Below are positions 49,028-57,583 of a stretch of 64,000 nucleotides of DNA, one piece after another. The stretch is taken from positions 598,501-662,500 of the forward strand of contig NZ_AP022822.1 of the NCBI RefSeq assembly GCF_011397115.1, read 5' to 3'. Position numbers and translations under genes: made by a program. The number at the start of each line of letters is the position of its first letter. The stretch's first letter is position 1. The notes under the pieces are model-generated. The model was not told the DNA's origin. It ran no database searches and saw only the letters and a program-made list of their open reading frames with translations. This stretch comes from Enterococcus saigonensis (lineage in GTDB: Bacteria > Bacillota > Bacilli > Lactobacillales > Enterococcaceae).

Positions 49028-49110
49028 TAGAAAAGAAGAAATGAAAAAATATTGGGTATGGTAAAACTATAATACGATTAGCTTAATAACAGCTTAAAAC
49101 ATCGTATTCT

Positions 49111-49139
49111 TTTACACCTTTTTTGAACTCCGCTACAAT
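49111..49139 (+). promoter_or_regulatory. Promoter of the AI-2E family transporter gene
   Basis: -35 TTTACA (49111-49116), exactly 17 bp, -10 TACAAT (49134-49139). A hairpin, AATACGAT/ATCGTATT (49071-49108), lies directly upstream. Confidence 0.65.
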
Positions 49140-49159
49140 CAAAGTAGGAGGTGGTGACA

Positions 49160-50320
49160 ATGGAGAAAAAAGCGAGTCGCTGGATACAATTTTTAGGTGG
49201 TCGAAACTTAATTTTTACATTAGTGGTGTTACTTTTATTAGGCGCTGTTTTATGGCTTTTTGCCCAGTTAGATTTTTTATTTGATCCTTTTGTAACAATT
49301 TTTAAAGCTATTAGTGGTCCGTTAATTTTAACGATGGTCTTATATTATTTATTTAATCCTATTATCGATTGGTTAGAAGGGAAGGGCGTAAAGCGGGTAA
49401 TCAGTGTGGCAGCGTTATTTGTGATTTTGATTGCTTTAGTCGTGGTTGCTGTCGTTTTAATTAGTCCCATTATTCAAAAACAAGTTCTTTCTTTGGTTTC
49501 TTCCTTTCCTGATTACGTGGATAAGTCGATAAAAATGATAACAAAGCTTTTTGATAATTCTCCCTTTGAAGAGCCGCTCGACCAAACAATGGATAAGTTG
49601 CAAAATTGGTCTGAAGGGCTGTCCAGTCAAGTGACGGATTACTTATCAGGTGTCTTAAAAGGAGCATCCAATGTTGTTTCAACCATTACCAGTACAGTAT
49701 TGATTATTGGGACAGCACCAATTATTACGTTTTTCTTATTAAAGGATGATCGTAAATTTTTTAGCTATGTTACCAAATTAATTCCACCGCGTTTTCGTAA
49801 AGATGCCAAAATAATTGCAGGCAGTATGAATACACAAGTGGGGGCATATTTAAAAGGACAAGTTTTAGTTAGTATTGCAATTGGTCTGTTAACTTTTATT
49901 GGTTTTTTAATTATTGGTATGCCCTTTGCAGGATCTTTATCATTATTAACTGGGGTGACAGCAATTATTCCTTATATAGGACCATTTATTGCATTTATAC
50001 CGGCGTTTATCGTAGCCTTGATGTCTTCTTTTGGGATGCTAATAAAAATGTGTCTGGTTTGGGTGATTGTCCAAATGTTAAATGGCCATTTGATTGAACC
50101 TGCTGTGATGGGGAAACATCTTCTTGTTCATCCAATTACGATTGTTTTGGTTTTGTTGGTGATGGGAGATTTAATGGGAATGTTTGGTTTAATTTTTGGG
50201 ATTCCCATTTATGCTGTGCTGAAAGTTTTATGTATTTATTGCTTCCGCAAACTAAAAGGGCGCTATAATCGCTTTTATGGGGAGTATGGAAAATACGAAG
50301 AGACAAATTTTGAAGATTAA
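49160..50320 (+). CDS. AI-2E family transporter (PF01594)
   Basis: A 386-aa membrane protein of the AI-2 exporter superfamily with about eight helices. Marks are the N-terminal helix pair, FSYVTKLIPPRFRKDAKII in the middle, and the C-terminal IPYIGPFIAFIPAFIVAL and GHLIEPAVMGKHLLVHPITI segments. Members export autoinducer-2 or act as sodium/proton antiporters; the substrate here is unknown. ATG 49160 follows AGGAGGTG. It is transcribed alone. Confidence 0.9.
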   Translation: MEKKASRWIQFLGGRNLIFTLVVLLLLGAVLWLFAQLDFLFDPFVTIFKAISGPLILTMVLYYLFNPIIDWLEGKGVKRVISVAALFVILIALVVVAVVLISPIIQKQVLSLVSSFPDYVDKSIKMITKLFDNSPFEEPLDQTMDKLQNWSEGLSSQVTDYLSGVLKGASNVVSTITSTVLIIGTAPIITFFLLKDDRKFFSYVTKLIPPRFRKDAKIIAGSMNTQVGAYLKGQVLVSIAIGLLTFIGFLIIGMPFAGSLSLLTGVTAIIPYIGPFIAFIPAFIVALMSSFGMLIKMCLVWVIVQMLNGHLIEPAVMGKHLLVHPITIVLVLLVMGDLMGMFGLIFGIPIYAVLKVLCIYCFRKLKGRYNRFYGEYGKYEETNFED

Positions 50321-50323
50321 ATA

Positions 50324-50375
50324 AATGCTATGCTTGTAGATTATATCCTCTATAAAGCATAGCATTTGTTTTTTG
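50324..50375 (+). terminator. Terminator between convergent genes
   Basis: AAATGCTATGCTT and AAGCATAGCATTT pair, followed by GTTTTTT. It lies between the AI-2E gene and the convergent 94-aa gene. Confidence 0.85.
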
Positions 50376-50395
50376 AGAATTTCGAATAGTAAAAA

Positions 50396-50680
50396 TTATT
50401 CTTGGTAGTCTTCATAGCGGGGGGCATTAGCTTTTAATTCATTTTGTTCTGCCAAACTTAATTGACTGAAAACGTCATTTCCATCAAGAAAAGATTCCCA
50501 ATCAGATGCCATTAGCGCATTCAAACCAGTTTCATCATGCTTTTCCCAAACTTCAGTTTTGACGCCGTCTGGAGTAATAAAGTGGCCTTTTTCATTTTTG
50601 TGAAGATTTTTTAATTGAGCTAGGTCGTGCGTTTTATTAAATAATTTTTCCCATTCTTTTTTTAGCGTGTCTTTCATCAT
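50396..50680 (-). CDS. Hypothetical 94-aa acidic protein
   Basis: A small soluble protein, acidic towards its C terminus, with no membrane helix. Recognisable parts are WEKLFNKTHDLAQLKNLHKNEKGHF and LMASDWESFLDGNDVF. I do not recognise the family. Two ATGs are adjacent; the second (50677) has the better spacing from AAAGGAGG. It is divergent from the 5'-nucleotidase gene. Confidence 0.75.
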   Translation of the reverse strand: MMKDTLKKEWEKLFNKTHDLAQLKNLHKNEKGHFITPDGVKTEVWEKHDETGLNALMASDWESFLDGNDVFSQLSLAEQNELKANAPRYEDYQE

Positions 50681-50831
50681 TATTCCTCCTTTTTTCTACT
50701 AGGTCTATTTTAGCAAATACCTGTGATTGAGCAAAAGATTTCAAATTTGAAAGACAAAATAAGACGCTATGAAAAAAATATGCTAGTCTAAACTTAGAAT
50801 GTTTACATCCCTTTAGAAACGAGGCTTTATT

Positions 50832-52214
50832 ATGGAAAAAATTACCATTATGCACACCAATGATCTGCACTCTCATTTAGAAAATTGGCCAAAAATCAGA
50901 CGTTATCTTGAACAACGTCAGCGCGAATTAGCCAAAAAAGGACACGGGGCTATTACGGTTGATCTGGGGGATTTTATCGACCGCTGGCATCCATTATCAG
51001 AAGCAACCAATGGTAAAGCCAACGTTGCGTTAATGAACACAGTTTCTTATGATGCAGTTACAATTGGAAATAATGAAGGTGTGGGTAATTCAAAACAAGA
51101 TCTAAATCAGCTATACGAGGGCGCTAATTTTGATATTTTGTTAGCCAATTTATTTGATAAAAAGACATTGCAACCACCAAAATGGAGCAAAGAATATAAA
51201 ATTATTACAACACAAGCTGGTACAAAAGTTGGGCTTATTGCATTGACAGCACCATTTCCACTTACCTATAGTCCTAATGGTTGGGATATTCGTTATCCGC
51301 TAGAAATCTTACCTAATTTAGTGGCACATTTAAGACCGCAAGTTGATGTTTTAGTATTAATGAGTCATCTGGGGATTGAAGATGATCAATTAATTGCCAG
51401 TGAAATGCCGGAGCTGGATGTTATTTTAGGATCGCATACCCATCATTTGTTTCCAAAAGGAAAAGTTGTTAACGGTGTACAGTTGGCTGCTGCGGGGAAA
51501 TTTGGATACTACATTGGTGAAGTACGGCTGGAATTAGATGAAAATCATAAAATTATTTCTAAAAAAGCTCGTACCATTGAAACGGCAACACTCACAGCAT
51601 TTCCAGAGGATGAAGAAGAGATAAGTGGTTATTTACAAAAAGGACACGAGCTATTAAAGGCACAAAAGGTTGCCACTTTGCCTTACACTTTGACACTGGA
51701 TTTAAACGGTGAACACCGTTTAATTGATGCAGCTTTAAAAGCAGTAGAAAAAAGGGGACAAACAGATGTCGCTATTTTAAATAGTGGTTTATTTTTGCAA
51801 GAATTGCCAAAAGGAGAAGTAAACCAAGATCAATTGCATACAACCTTGCCACATCCGATGCATCTGTTAAATGTAACTTTAAAAGGTTCAGATGTCCGCC
51901 GCTTAGTTTTAGAAATGGAGAAAAACCGCAACTTTTTACGTAATTTTCCTATGTTGGGCATGGGATTTCGCGGGAAGATTTTTGGTGTGATTACGTATGA
52001 TGGTATTTTATATGACAGTGTTAATCATGAAGTTTATTGGCTAGGAGAAAAATTAGATGATGAAAAAACATATACATTTACAACGGTAGATCATTTTATG
52101 TTTGTCCCGTTTTTTCCTACAATTGAGATTGCGGGAAAGTATGAATTTTTATTTCCAGAATTTATCCGTAGCGTACTGGGAACGTATTTGCAAACTCACT
52201 ATCCAAGTAAATAA
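50832..52214 (+). CDS. Metallophosphatase / 5'-nucleotidase (YunD family)
   Basis: A 460-aa enzyme with an N-terminal metallophosphoesterase domain and a C-terminal 5'-nucleotidase domain. Metal-binding motifs MHTNDLHSHLEN, VDLGDFIDRW, IGNNEG (an NNE variant of GNHE), and LGSHTHHLF are seen. No signal peptide is present, so it is cytoplasmic like YunD. It heads a cluster, followed by yutD, yutF and a DUF1461 gene, that recurs in Lactobacillales. Its nucleotide substrate is unknown. Confidence 0.9.
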   Translation: MEKITIMHTNDLHSHLENWPKIRRYLEQRQRELAKKGHGAITVDLGDFIDRWHPLSEATNGKANVALMNTVSYDAVTIGNNEGVGNSKQDLNQLYEGANFDILLANLFDKKTLQPPKWSKEYKIITTQAGTKVGLIALTAPFPLTYSPNGWDIRYPLEILPNLVAHLRPQVDVLVLMSHLGIEDDQLIASEMPELDVILGSHTHHLFPKGKVVNGVQLAAAGKFGYYIGEVRLELDENHKIISKKARTIETATLTAFPEDEEEISGYLQKGHELLKAQKVATLPYTLTLDLNGEHRLIDAALKAVEKRGQTDVAILNSGLFLQELPKGEVNQDQLHTTLPHPMHLLNVTLKGSDVRRLVLEMEKNRNFLRNFPMLGMGFRGKIFGVITYDGILYDSVNHEVYWLGEKLDDEKTYTFTTVDHFMFVPFFPTIEIAGKYEFLFPEFIRSVLGTYLQTHYPSK

Positions 52215-52249
52215 AAACAAGGTATAATGAAAAAACAGGTGGTGAAAGA

Positions 52250-52864
52250 ATGACAAAAGAAAACAAAAATCTAACCGAAGAATTAACGACGGTTTTAGAG
52301 GAAGTCGTAACCGAAGAAGTGGCAAAACCGCAAAAAGGCGAACTTGTGACACCGATTAATGAAACAGATTTTATGATTGGACAACGTCAGTACAAGCTTG
52401 TTTATGACCACCGGGAAGGCTTTGACGCAGAAAAATTAGGGGAACGTTTCAGCGAGGTTTTAGCTCGTTATGATTATATTGTTGGGGATTGGGGTTATGA
52501 ACAGTTACGCTTGAAAGGTTTTTTCAATGCGGATGATAAAAAGGCACAACCAGAACAACGTATTGATACGTTAGAAGATTATTTATATGAGTATTGTAAT
52601 TTTGGCTGTGCTTATTTTGTAATTCAACGGGTAGGAAATAAGCGGGAAAAAAATCAAAATCGTAAACGCCGTAAGAAAAATTACACCAACCAACCGGTGC
52701 AAGCACATATTGCCGAAAAGAAAACAGAAGTAAGAAAAAAAACAAAGCCGGTTTTAAAGAAAAAAGTTGATAAACAACCAACAAAGAAAACAGAGAATGC
52801 TGCAAAACCTAGCAAAAAAGAGGGGAAAAAAGGCGGCTTTACAATTAGGAAGCGAGAAGATTAA
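52250..52864 (+). CDS. YutD family protein (DUF1027)
   Basis: A 204-aa protein. The YutD domain occupies about residues 35-135 (YKLVYDHREGFDAEKLGERFSEV, YDYIVGDWGYEQLRLKGFF and DYLYEYCNFGCAYFVI). The rest is a lysine-rich, low-complexity tail, likely to bind nucleic acid or be disordered. Function is unknown. GGTGGTGAAAG precedes the ATG. It overlaps the yutF start (TAATG). Confidence 0.9.
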   Translation: MTKENKNLTEELTTVLEEVVTEEVAKPQKGELVTPINETDFMIGQRQYKLVYDHREGFDAEKLGERFSEVLARYDYIVGDWGYEQLRLKGFFNADDKKAQPEQRIDTLEDYLYEYCNFGCAYFVIQRVGNKREKNQNRKRRKKNYTNQPVQAHIAEKKTEVRKKTKPVLKKKVDKQPTKKTENAAKPSKKEGKKGGFTIRKRED

Positions 52865-53640
52865 TGTACAAAGGATATTTAATTGATTTAGATGGTACCA
52901 TCTATCGTGGGCAAGAACCAATTTTAGCCGGTAAAAATTTTGTGGATGAATTAAAACGCCGTAATCTCCCTTTTTTATTTGTTACCAACAATACTACGCG
53001 TAGTCCAGAAACTGTAGCACATCGTTTGAAACATGAATTTGATATTGATGTAGCGCCAGAGACAGTATATACGGCAACTTTAGCGACAATTGACTTTATG
53101 AGAGCTGACAAGGCTGGAAATAAAGTCTTTGTAATTGGTGAAGCAGGCCTGATTGACTTGATATTAGCTGCTGGATTTGTTTGGGAAGAGGAAAATCCGG
53201 ATTATGTAGTGGTTGGATTGGACAACAATGTGACATACGAGAAGTTTGTATTGGCCACATTAGCTATTCAAAAAGGGGCTACGTTTATTGGAACTAATCC
53301 CGATAAAAACATACCAACTGAAAGAGGTTTGTTACCTGGAGCTGGTTCATTGATTTCCTTAGTAGAAACGGCGACCCAAACAAAGCCGATTTTTATCGGA
53401 AAACCAGAAGCAATTATTATGGATAAAGCACTCGAAAAAATTGGTTTGGCTAAAGAAGACGTCATTATGGTCGGAGACAATTATGAAACAGATATTTGTT
53501 CTGGATTAAATAATGGTATTGATACATTGTTGGTATTATCTGGCTTTACTAAAAAATCAGAAGTGCCCAACCTCCCTAAAGCACCCACGTTTGTATTGGA
53601 TTCTTTAGATGAATGGGACTTTGGGGATTTAAAAAAATGA
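52864..53640 (+). CDS. TIGR01457-family HAD sugar phosphatase (YutF)
   Basis: A 258-aa HAD phosphatase of the NagD-like subfamily. Motif I is LIDLDGTIYRG (5-15). Motif II is FVTNNTTRSPE, and motif IV is VMVGDNYETDICSG. The C2 cap lies between, with IGTNPDKNIPTERGLLPG as typical cap sequence. It probably dephosphorylates small phosphorylated metabolites. It is coupled to yutD at its start and to the DUF1461 gene at its end (ATGATGA). Confidence 0.92.
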   Translation: MYKGYLIDLDGTIYRGQEPILAGKNFVDELKRRNLPFLFVTNNTTRSPETVAHRLKHEFDIDVAPETVYTATLATIDFMRADKAGNKVFVIGEAGLIDLILAAGFVWEEENPDYVVVGLDNNVTYEKFVLATLAIQKGATFIGTNPDKNIPTERGLLPGAGSLISLVETATQTKPIFIGKPEAIIMDKALEKIGLAKEDVIMVGDNYETDICSGLNNGIDTLLVLSGFTKKSEVPNLPKAPTFVLDSLDEWDFGDLKK

Positions 53641-54284
53641 TGACAACCTGGCAAAGACGATTTGGCTTTTTTAGTCTTTTTTTGACCATCATTACGTTGG
53701 TTATTACCATCGCGATTAATTTTCGTCCGTTGTATGTTTTTGATATTCATTATTTAAACATTTTACACGATACAACTGTGGATAAAACAACCTTGTTGAA
53801 GAATTTTGACAAATTGATGGCTTTTTTAAATAATCCTTTTGCAAGTCAACTTACTTTACCGGATTTTCCCATGTCTGAGGCTGGGCGGGGTCATTTTATT
53901 GATGTCAAAAAATTATTTCTACTCAATTATGCCGTTTTCCTTATAACTATTATTCCTTCTATTGTCTTTTTAGTTAAGTTAAAAAAACAACAGAGTTTAT
54001 GGCGTTTAATTCTGCCTTTTAAATTCGGAATGATAATTCCGGTAATTTTGGGTTTTGTGATGGCCACAGGATTTGACCGTTTTTTTGTCACTTTTCATGA
54101 ATTATTTTTTCAAAATGATGATTGGTTATTTGATCCTAAAACAGATCCAATTATTAATGTTTTGCCTGAGAGTTTCTTCATGCACTGCTTTATTCTTGCT
54201 TTTGTTTTATTAGAGCTGTGCTTTTTAGCCCTTGTTTTGTGGGGGAACACCAGTCTAAGAAAAAAAACAACGCGCCTTAGCTAG
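53637..54284 (+). CDS. TIGR01906/DUF1461 integral membrane protein
   Basis: A 215-aa membrane protein with about four to five helices. The N-terminal helix is FGFFSLFLTIITLVITIAI. An extracytoplasmic loop (LYVFDIHYLNILHDTTVD) and LDVKKL-like FIDVKKLFLLNY mark the family. Function is unknown. It starts at ATG 53637 or 53640, overlapping the yutF stop. Its own stop codon lies inside the stem of the terminator. Confidence 0.85.
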   Translation: MMTTWQRRFGFFSLFLTIITLVITIAINFRPLYVFDIHYLNILHDTTVDKTTLLKNFDKLMAFLNNPFASQLTLPDFPMSEAGRGHFIDVKKLFLLNYAVFLITIIPSIVFLVKLKKQQSLWRLILPFKFGMIIPVILGFVMATGFDRFFVTFHELFFQNDDWLFDPKTDPIINVLPESFFMHCFILAFVLLELCFLALVLWGNTSLRKKTTRLS

Positions 54285-54298
54285 GCGCGCTTTTTTAT
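54269..54298 (+). terminator. Compact terminator after the DUF1461 gene
   Basis: CGCGCCT and AGGCGCG with a 5-nt loop and six T. The gene's TAG stop is in the right arm, and the stop of the convergent pgpA-type gene lies in the T tract. Confidence 0.9.
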
Positions 54299-54804
54299 TG
54301 GGTAATGTAATGAGATTTACCTGGGTTTTGATGAGCCAAGCGACTTGCCGCCGAAGCCGCAATAGCCCCAACAATATCATCTAAAAAGGTATGAACATGT
54401 TTGCCATCATGGCTGTTTAATTCTTTTAAAATCCCCGGCTTGACTTTGTCAATATAGCCATAATTTGTAAAACCGATTGAACCGTAGACATTGACGATGG
54501 ACAATGCCAAGATTTCATCAATCCCATAAAGACCTTCATCATCAGCGACAATTTCTTGTAGAGGATTAAGTAATTTTCCTTCTTCTGCCAGAATGTCCAA
54601 TTGAATACCTGTGATAATCGCATTGTGGACTTCTCTTTTGGTTAAAACACTGTTAACACTTTCGACACATTTTTCCAAAGTAATATCTTTGATATAATCT
54701 TTTTGTAAAAACATGACCAATTCACCAATCTCATCTAAGCTAACACCACGACTAGTTAATAATTCACGGGCTTTTTCTTCTAATGTTTTTGTTTCAATTA
54801 CCAT
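54295..54804 (-). CDS. Phosphatidylglycerophosphatase A family protein (YutG)
   Basis: A 169-aa PgpA-family protein. The family segments LLTSRGVSLDEIGELVMFLQ, HNAIITGIQLDILAE and FLDDIVGAIAASAAS are clear. In other bacteria this family dephosphorylates phosphatidylglycerophosphate to phosphatidylglycerol. The Bacillus YutG-like form lacks the long membrane helices of E. coli PgpA. It is convergent with the DUF1461 gene and divergent from the yuzB-like gene. Confidence 0.88.
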   Translation of the reverse strand: MVIETKTLEEKARELLTSRGVSLDEIGELVMFLQKDYIKDITLEKCVESVNSVLTKREVHNAIITGIQLDILAEEGKLLNPLQEIVADDEGLYGIDEILALSIVNVYGSIGFTNYGYIDKVKPGILKELNSHDGKHVHTFLDDIVGAIAASAASRLAHQNPGKSHYITQ

Positions 54805-54893
54805 TCAAATCCCTCCAATTCATCTTGTTAAAGTTAACACACCTTTTATGTTATACTATCGGATAATATCAAGCAAAGAAAAGGAAGAGTATC

Positions 54894-55130
54894 ATGAAAC
54901 CTTTAATAGAATTTTGTGAACAAAATCTGAGTCATCAGGGCAATCTTTTGTTAGAAGACGAAGAACTGAGAGAAAGAGCAGAATTTTTAATTACTAGTTG
55001 TTTGAGTATGTGTGAATTATGTGCAAAAAAACTATTTGTTATGGTTGAAGGAGACGTTATTGTAGCAGATAACATGTCAGAACTGTTAACAAAAGTCAAA
55101 CAAGCTATTTCAGAGTGGGATGAAATTTAA
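54894..55130 (+). CDS. YuzB family protein (DUF1450)
   Basis: A 78-aa small protein with four cysteines: C8 near the N terminus and C36, C40 and C43 in TSCLSMCELC. This is the YuzB/DUF1450 family with a thioredoxin-like, possibly [2Fe-2S] ferredoxin-like arrangement. AAAGGAAG precedes the ATG. It faces a ferredoxin-NADP reductase gene, with a shared terminator between. A redox link between them is a reasonable guess. Confidence 0.85.
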   Translation: MKPLIEFCEQNLSHQGNLLLEDEELRERAEFLITSCLSMCELCAKKLFVMVEGDVIVADNMSELLTKVKQAISEWDEI

Positions 55131-55141
55131 ATAGTTGCATA

Positions 55142-55223
55142 GAAAAAAGACCTAAAAATTTTGCTGTCTTGTTACTAATAGCTAAACTAGTAAAGAGCAG
55201 TAGAATCTTTGCGGTCTTTTTTA
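55142..55223 (+). terminator. Shared terminator between yuzB-like and reductase genes
   Basis: AAAAAAGACC and GGTCTTTTTT form the base of a longer, imperfect hairpin. T runs on both strands fit the convergent genes. Confidence 0.75.
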
Positions 55224-55225
55224 TT

Positions 55226-56197
55226 TTAAAATAAGCTGGTGCTATGAGCCGGTTGAGTCCGATTTTTAGGATCAATAAAATGTAAAGCATTATTAACGGC
55301 AGTAGGCGCTTCACCAAAGCCTGTTGCAATTAACTTTACCTTACCTTCATAACCGGCAATATCACCACAAGCATAAATGCCAGGAATTGAAGTGCTCATG
55401 TCAGAATTAACAGTGATACTTTGCCTTGTGCCAGCTAAGTTCCAATCTTTCACATTTAAGTTGGAAGTAAAACCATAGTTTACGAGCAGGTAATCTACGG
55501 ATAGTTCAATTCTTTCTTTGGTTTTGACTTGCTGCAGGCTTAGCCCGTCTAGAAAGTCTGTGCCACGAACTTCATCGATTACATAAGGCGTCATAATATT
55601 AACAGACGATTGATAAAGCTTTTCAACACTATGTTCCAAAGCACGGAACTTATCACGACGATGAATTAAATGGACTTCTTCTGCAATCGGTTCTAACATT
55701 AACGCCCAGTCAATGGCTGAATCACCACCGCCAGCTAATGCGATTTTTTTTCCAGCATACTTCATTAAATCGTTGACATAGTAATCCAAACCGCGATTTT
55801 CAAAAGTTTTGGCACCAGCTACTGTTAGTTTTCGGGGTTGAAATGATCCATTTCCCAATGCTAAGATAGCGGCTTTTGTGTAGTGTGTCTCTTTATCCGT
55901 TGTAATGACAATGACATCATCTTGTTTTTCAAGGTGAAGGACTTCTTCACCCAAACAATAAGTATGGGGGAAAGTTTGCAGTTTTTTTTCTAAAACTTGC
56001 ACTAAGTCATTGGCTTTTATTTGAACGTAACCGGGAATATCATATATATTTTTTTCAGGATAGAGTGTGGATAATTGACCACCTAATTGCGGTAAGCTGT
56101 CGATAATTTTGGTTTTCGCGTTGCGCATGCCAGCGTAAAAGCCGGCAAACATTCCCGCAGGACCAGCACCGATAATGGTAATATCATAGACTTCCAT
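55226..56197 (-). CDS. Ferredoxin/flavodoxin-NADP reductase (YumC type)
   Basis: A 323-aa FAD/NADPH reductase resembling thioredoxin reductase but lacking its CxxC. FAD loop: TIIGAGPAGMFAGFYAG (7-23). NADP loop: ALAGGGDSAIDWALML near 155-170. GIYACGDIAGYEGKVKLI near the C terminus binds FAD. This fits the YumC type, which passes electrons from NADPH to ferredoxin or flavodoxin. The ATG follows AAGGAGG. Confidence 0.93.
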   Translation of the reverse strand: MEVYDITIIGAGPAGMFAGFYAGMRNAKTKIIDSLPQLGGQLSTLYPEKNIYDIPGYVQIKANDLVQVLEKKLQTFPHTYCLGEEVLHLEKQDDVIVITTDKETHYTKAAILALGNGSFQPRKLTVAGAKTFENRGLDYYVNDLMKYAGKKIALAGGGDSAIDWALMLEPIAEEVHLIHRRDKFRALEHSVEKLYQSSVNIMTPYVIDEVRGTDFLDGLSLQQVKTKERIELSVDYLLVNYGFTSNLNVKDWNLAGTRQSITVNSDMSTSIPGIYACGDIAGYEGKVKLIATGFGEAPTAVNNALHFIDPKNRTQPAHSTSLF

Positions 56198-56311
56198 CTT
56201 GTTTCCTCCTTATCTGTTGCAACAATAAACTACTGCAATAGTCCTTAGTATAAGGGCAAGAAGCTGTTTTTTCTATTAAAAGGTATTATTCTTTTGAAAT
56301 ATATTCCCCGC

Positions 56312-56788
56312 TTAAATTTCTCTTAGCAAAAAGCAATCCATCGCATTATGCGCAGTAGGATATAAGGGTGCAGAGAGTTGTTTGAAACCGTATTTTTGAT
56401 ATAAGCTTAATGCTGCTTGTAAACTGTGGTGGCTTTCTAAATAAATTGCGGAATATCCAGACTGGATTGCAAATGTCAAAGCACAGTCCATTAATTGGTG
56501 ACTATAACCTTTTCCGCGTGCTTTTTTACTTAGGTATAATTTTTGTAATTCGCAGATGTTTTTTTCAAGACAAAATTCTGCAATTCCAATTCCTCCAAGA
56601 ACTTTATCATCTCCTATAACAACAAAATAATTGCGATTGACTGACTTGGCGTAATACGCAGATAGCGCTTTTAGTTCAGGGTCAAAATAGGCTGTTCCGG
56701 CAATTGCCAAATTACTAGCTTCAAGACTCATACGAATGATGCTTGCTAACGCGTCATCATCTTTTTTTTGAATAGGACGAATTTCCAT
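56312..56788 (-). CDS. GNAT family N-acetyltransferase
   Basis: A 158-aa acetyltransferase with one GNAT domain. The acetyl-CoA loop is KARGKGYSHQLMD (near 90-102), preceded by ELQKLYLSKK. ATG 56788 is chosen, as GGAGGTG lies 6 nt before it; the 22 extra residues upstream do not fit the fold. Substrate is unknown. Confidence 0.88.
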   Translation of the reverse strand: MEIRPIQKKDDDALASIIRMSLEASNLAIAGTAYFDPELKALSAYYAKSVNRNYFVVIGDDKVLGGIGIAEFCLEKNICELQKLYLSKKARGKGYSHQLMDCALTFAIQSGYSAIYLESHHSLQAALSLYQKYGFKQLSAPLYPTAHNAMDCFLLREI

Positions 56789-56922
56789 GTTTACACCTCC
56801 GTAGAAATCATTAAATTTCCAGCTAGTATAACAAATAACGCAAAATAAAATCAAGAATACGTGGCAAAATAAGCGAAGTCTGCTATCATGAAATTAATCT
56901 ATTAATTGAAGGAGGAATTATC

Positions 56923-57513
56923 GTGAGCGATTTTCCACAACTAACATTGGAAAACCAAACTGGCCACAAAGCATTGATTAAAACGAACCGTGGCAACATT
57001 TTAGTACAATTATTTCCAGAATTAGCACCAAAAACTGTTCAAAACTTTGAGGAGTTAGCAAATAAAGGGTATTACGATGGTGTTATTTTCCACCGTGTTA
57101 TTCCAGATTTTATGATTCAAGGTGGCGATCCAACAGGTACTGGCATGGGTGGCGAAAGCACGTTTGGGGGTACTTTTGAAGATGAGTTTTCAAAAGAATT
57201 GTTTAATGTCCGAGGCGCTTTGTCTATGGCAAACGCCGGACCAAATACAAATGGTAGTCAATTTTTTATTGTGAATAATCAAAATGTGCCAGCAAATATG
57301 CTGGGACAATTAGAAGGTGCTGGTTATCCTTCTGAAATTATTGAAGCCTATAAACAAGGCGGAACACCATGGCTAGATTTCCGCCATACGGTTTTTGGTC
57401 ACGTTGTGGAAGGAATGGACGTCGTAGATGAGATTGCCAACGTCCAAAGAGGACCACAAGATAAACCAGTTCATGATGTTGTCATTGAGACAGTAGAAAT
57501 TTTAACTGACTAA
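56923..57513 (+). CDS. Cyclophilin-type peptidyl-prolyl isomerase
   Basis: A 196-aa cytoplasmic cyclophilin that speeds proline isomerisation in folding proteins. The core is clear: FHRVIPDFMIQGGDPTGTG near 62-80, then SMANAGPNTNGSQFFI with the active-site Gln-Phe-Phe, and VFGHVVEGMDVVDEI. There is no signal peptide or lipobox. GTG start after GGAGGAATT. It is a single gene ended by a strong terminator. Confidence 0.95.
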   Translation: MSDFPQLTLENQTGHKALIKTNRGNILVQLFPELAPKTVQNFEELANKGYYDGVIFHRVIPDFMIQGGDPTGTGMGGESTFGGTFEDEFSKELFNVRGALSMANAGPNTNGSQFFIVNNQNVPANMLGQLEGAGYPSEIIEAYKQGGTPWLDFRHTVFGHVVEGMDVVDEIANVQRGPQDKPVHDVVIETVEILTD

Positions 57514-57515
57514 AA

Positions 57516-57577
57516 AAGAATACCCGAATAAGTGTGATGTTTGGAATATAAAACATAGCCTTATTCGGGTATTTTTA
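57516..57577 (+). terminator. Shared terminator after the cyclophilin gene
   Basis: AATACCCGAATAAG and CTTATTCGGGTATT form a strong stem, with T and A runs on either side. It serves both convergent genes. Confidence 0.9.
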
Positions 57578-57583
57578 TGTGAT

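Noticed and set aside
55226..56197. Thioredoxin reductase
   Set aside because: The fold is similar but the CxxC redox motif is missing; the ferredoxin-NADP reductase type fits better.
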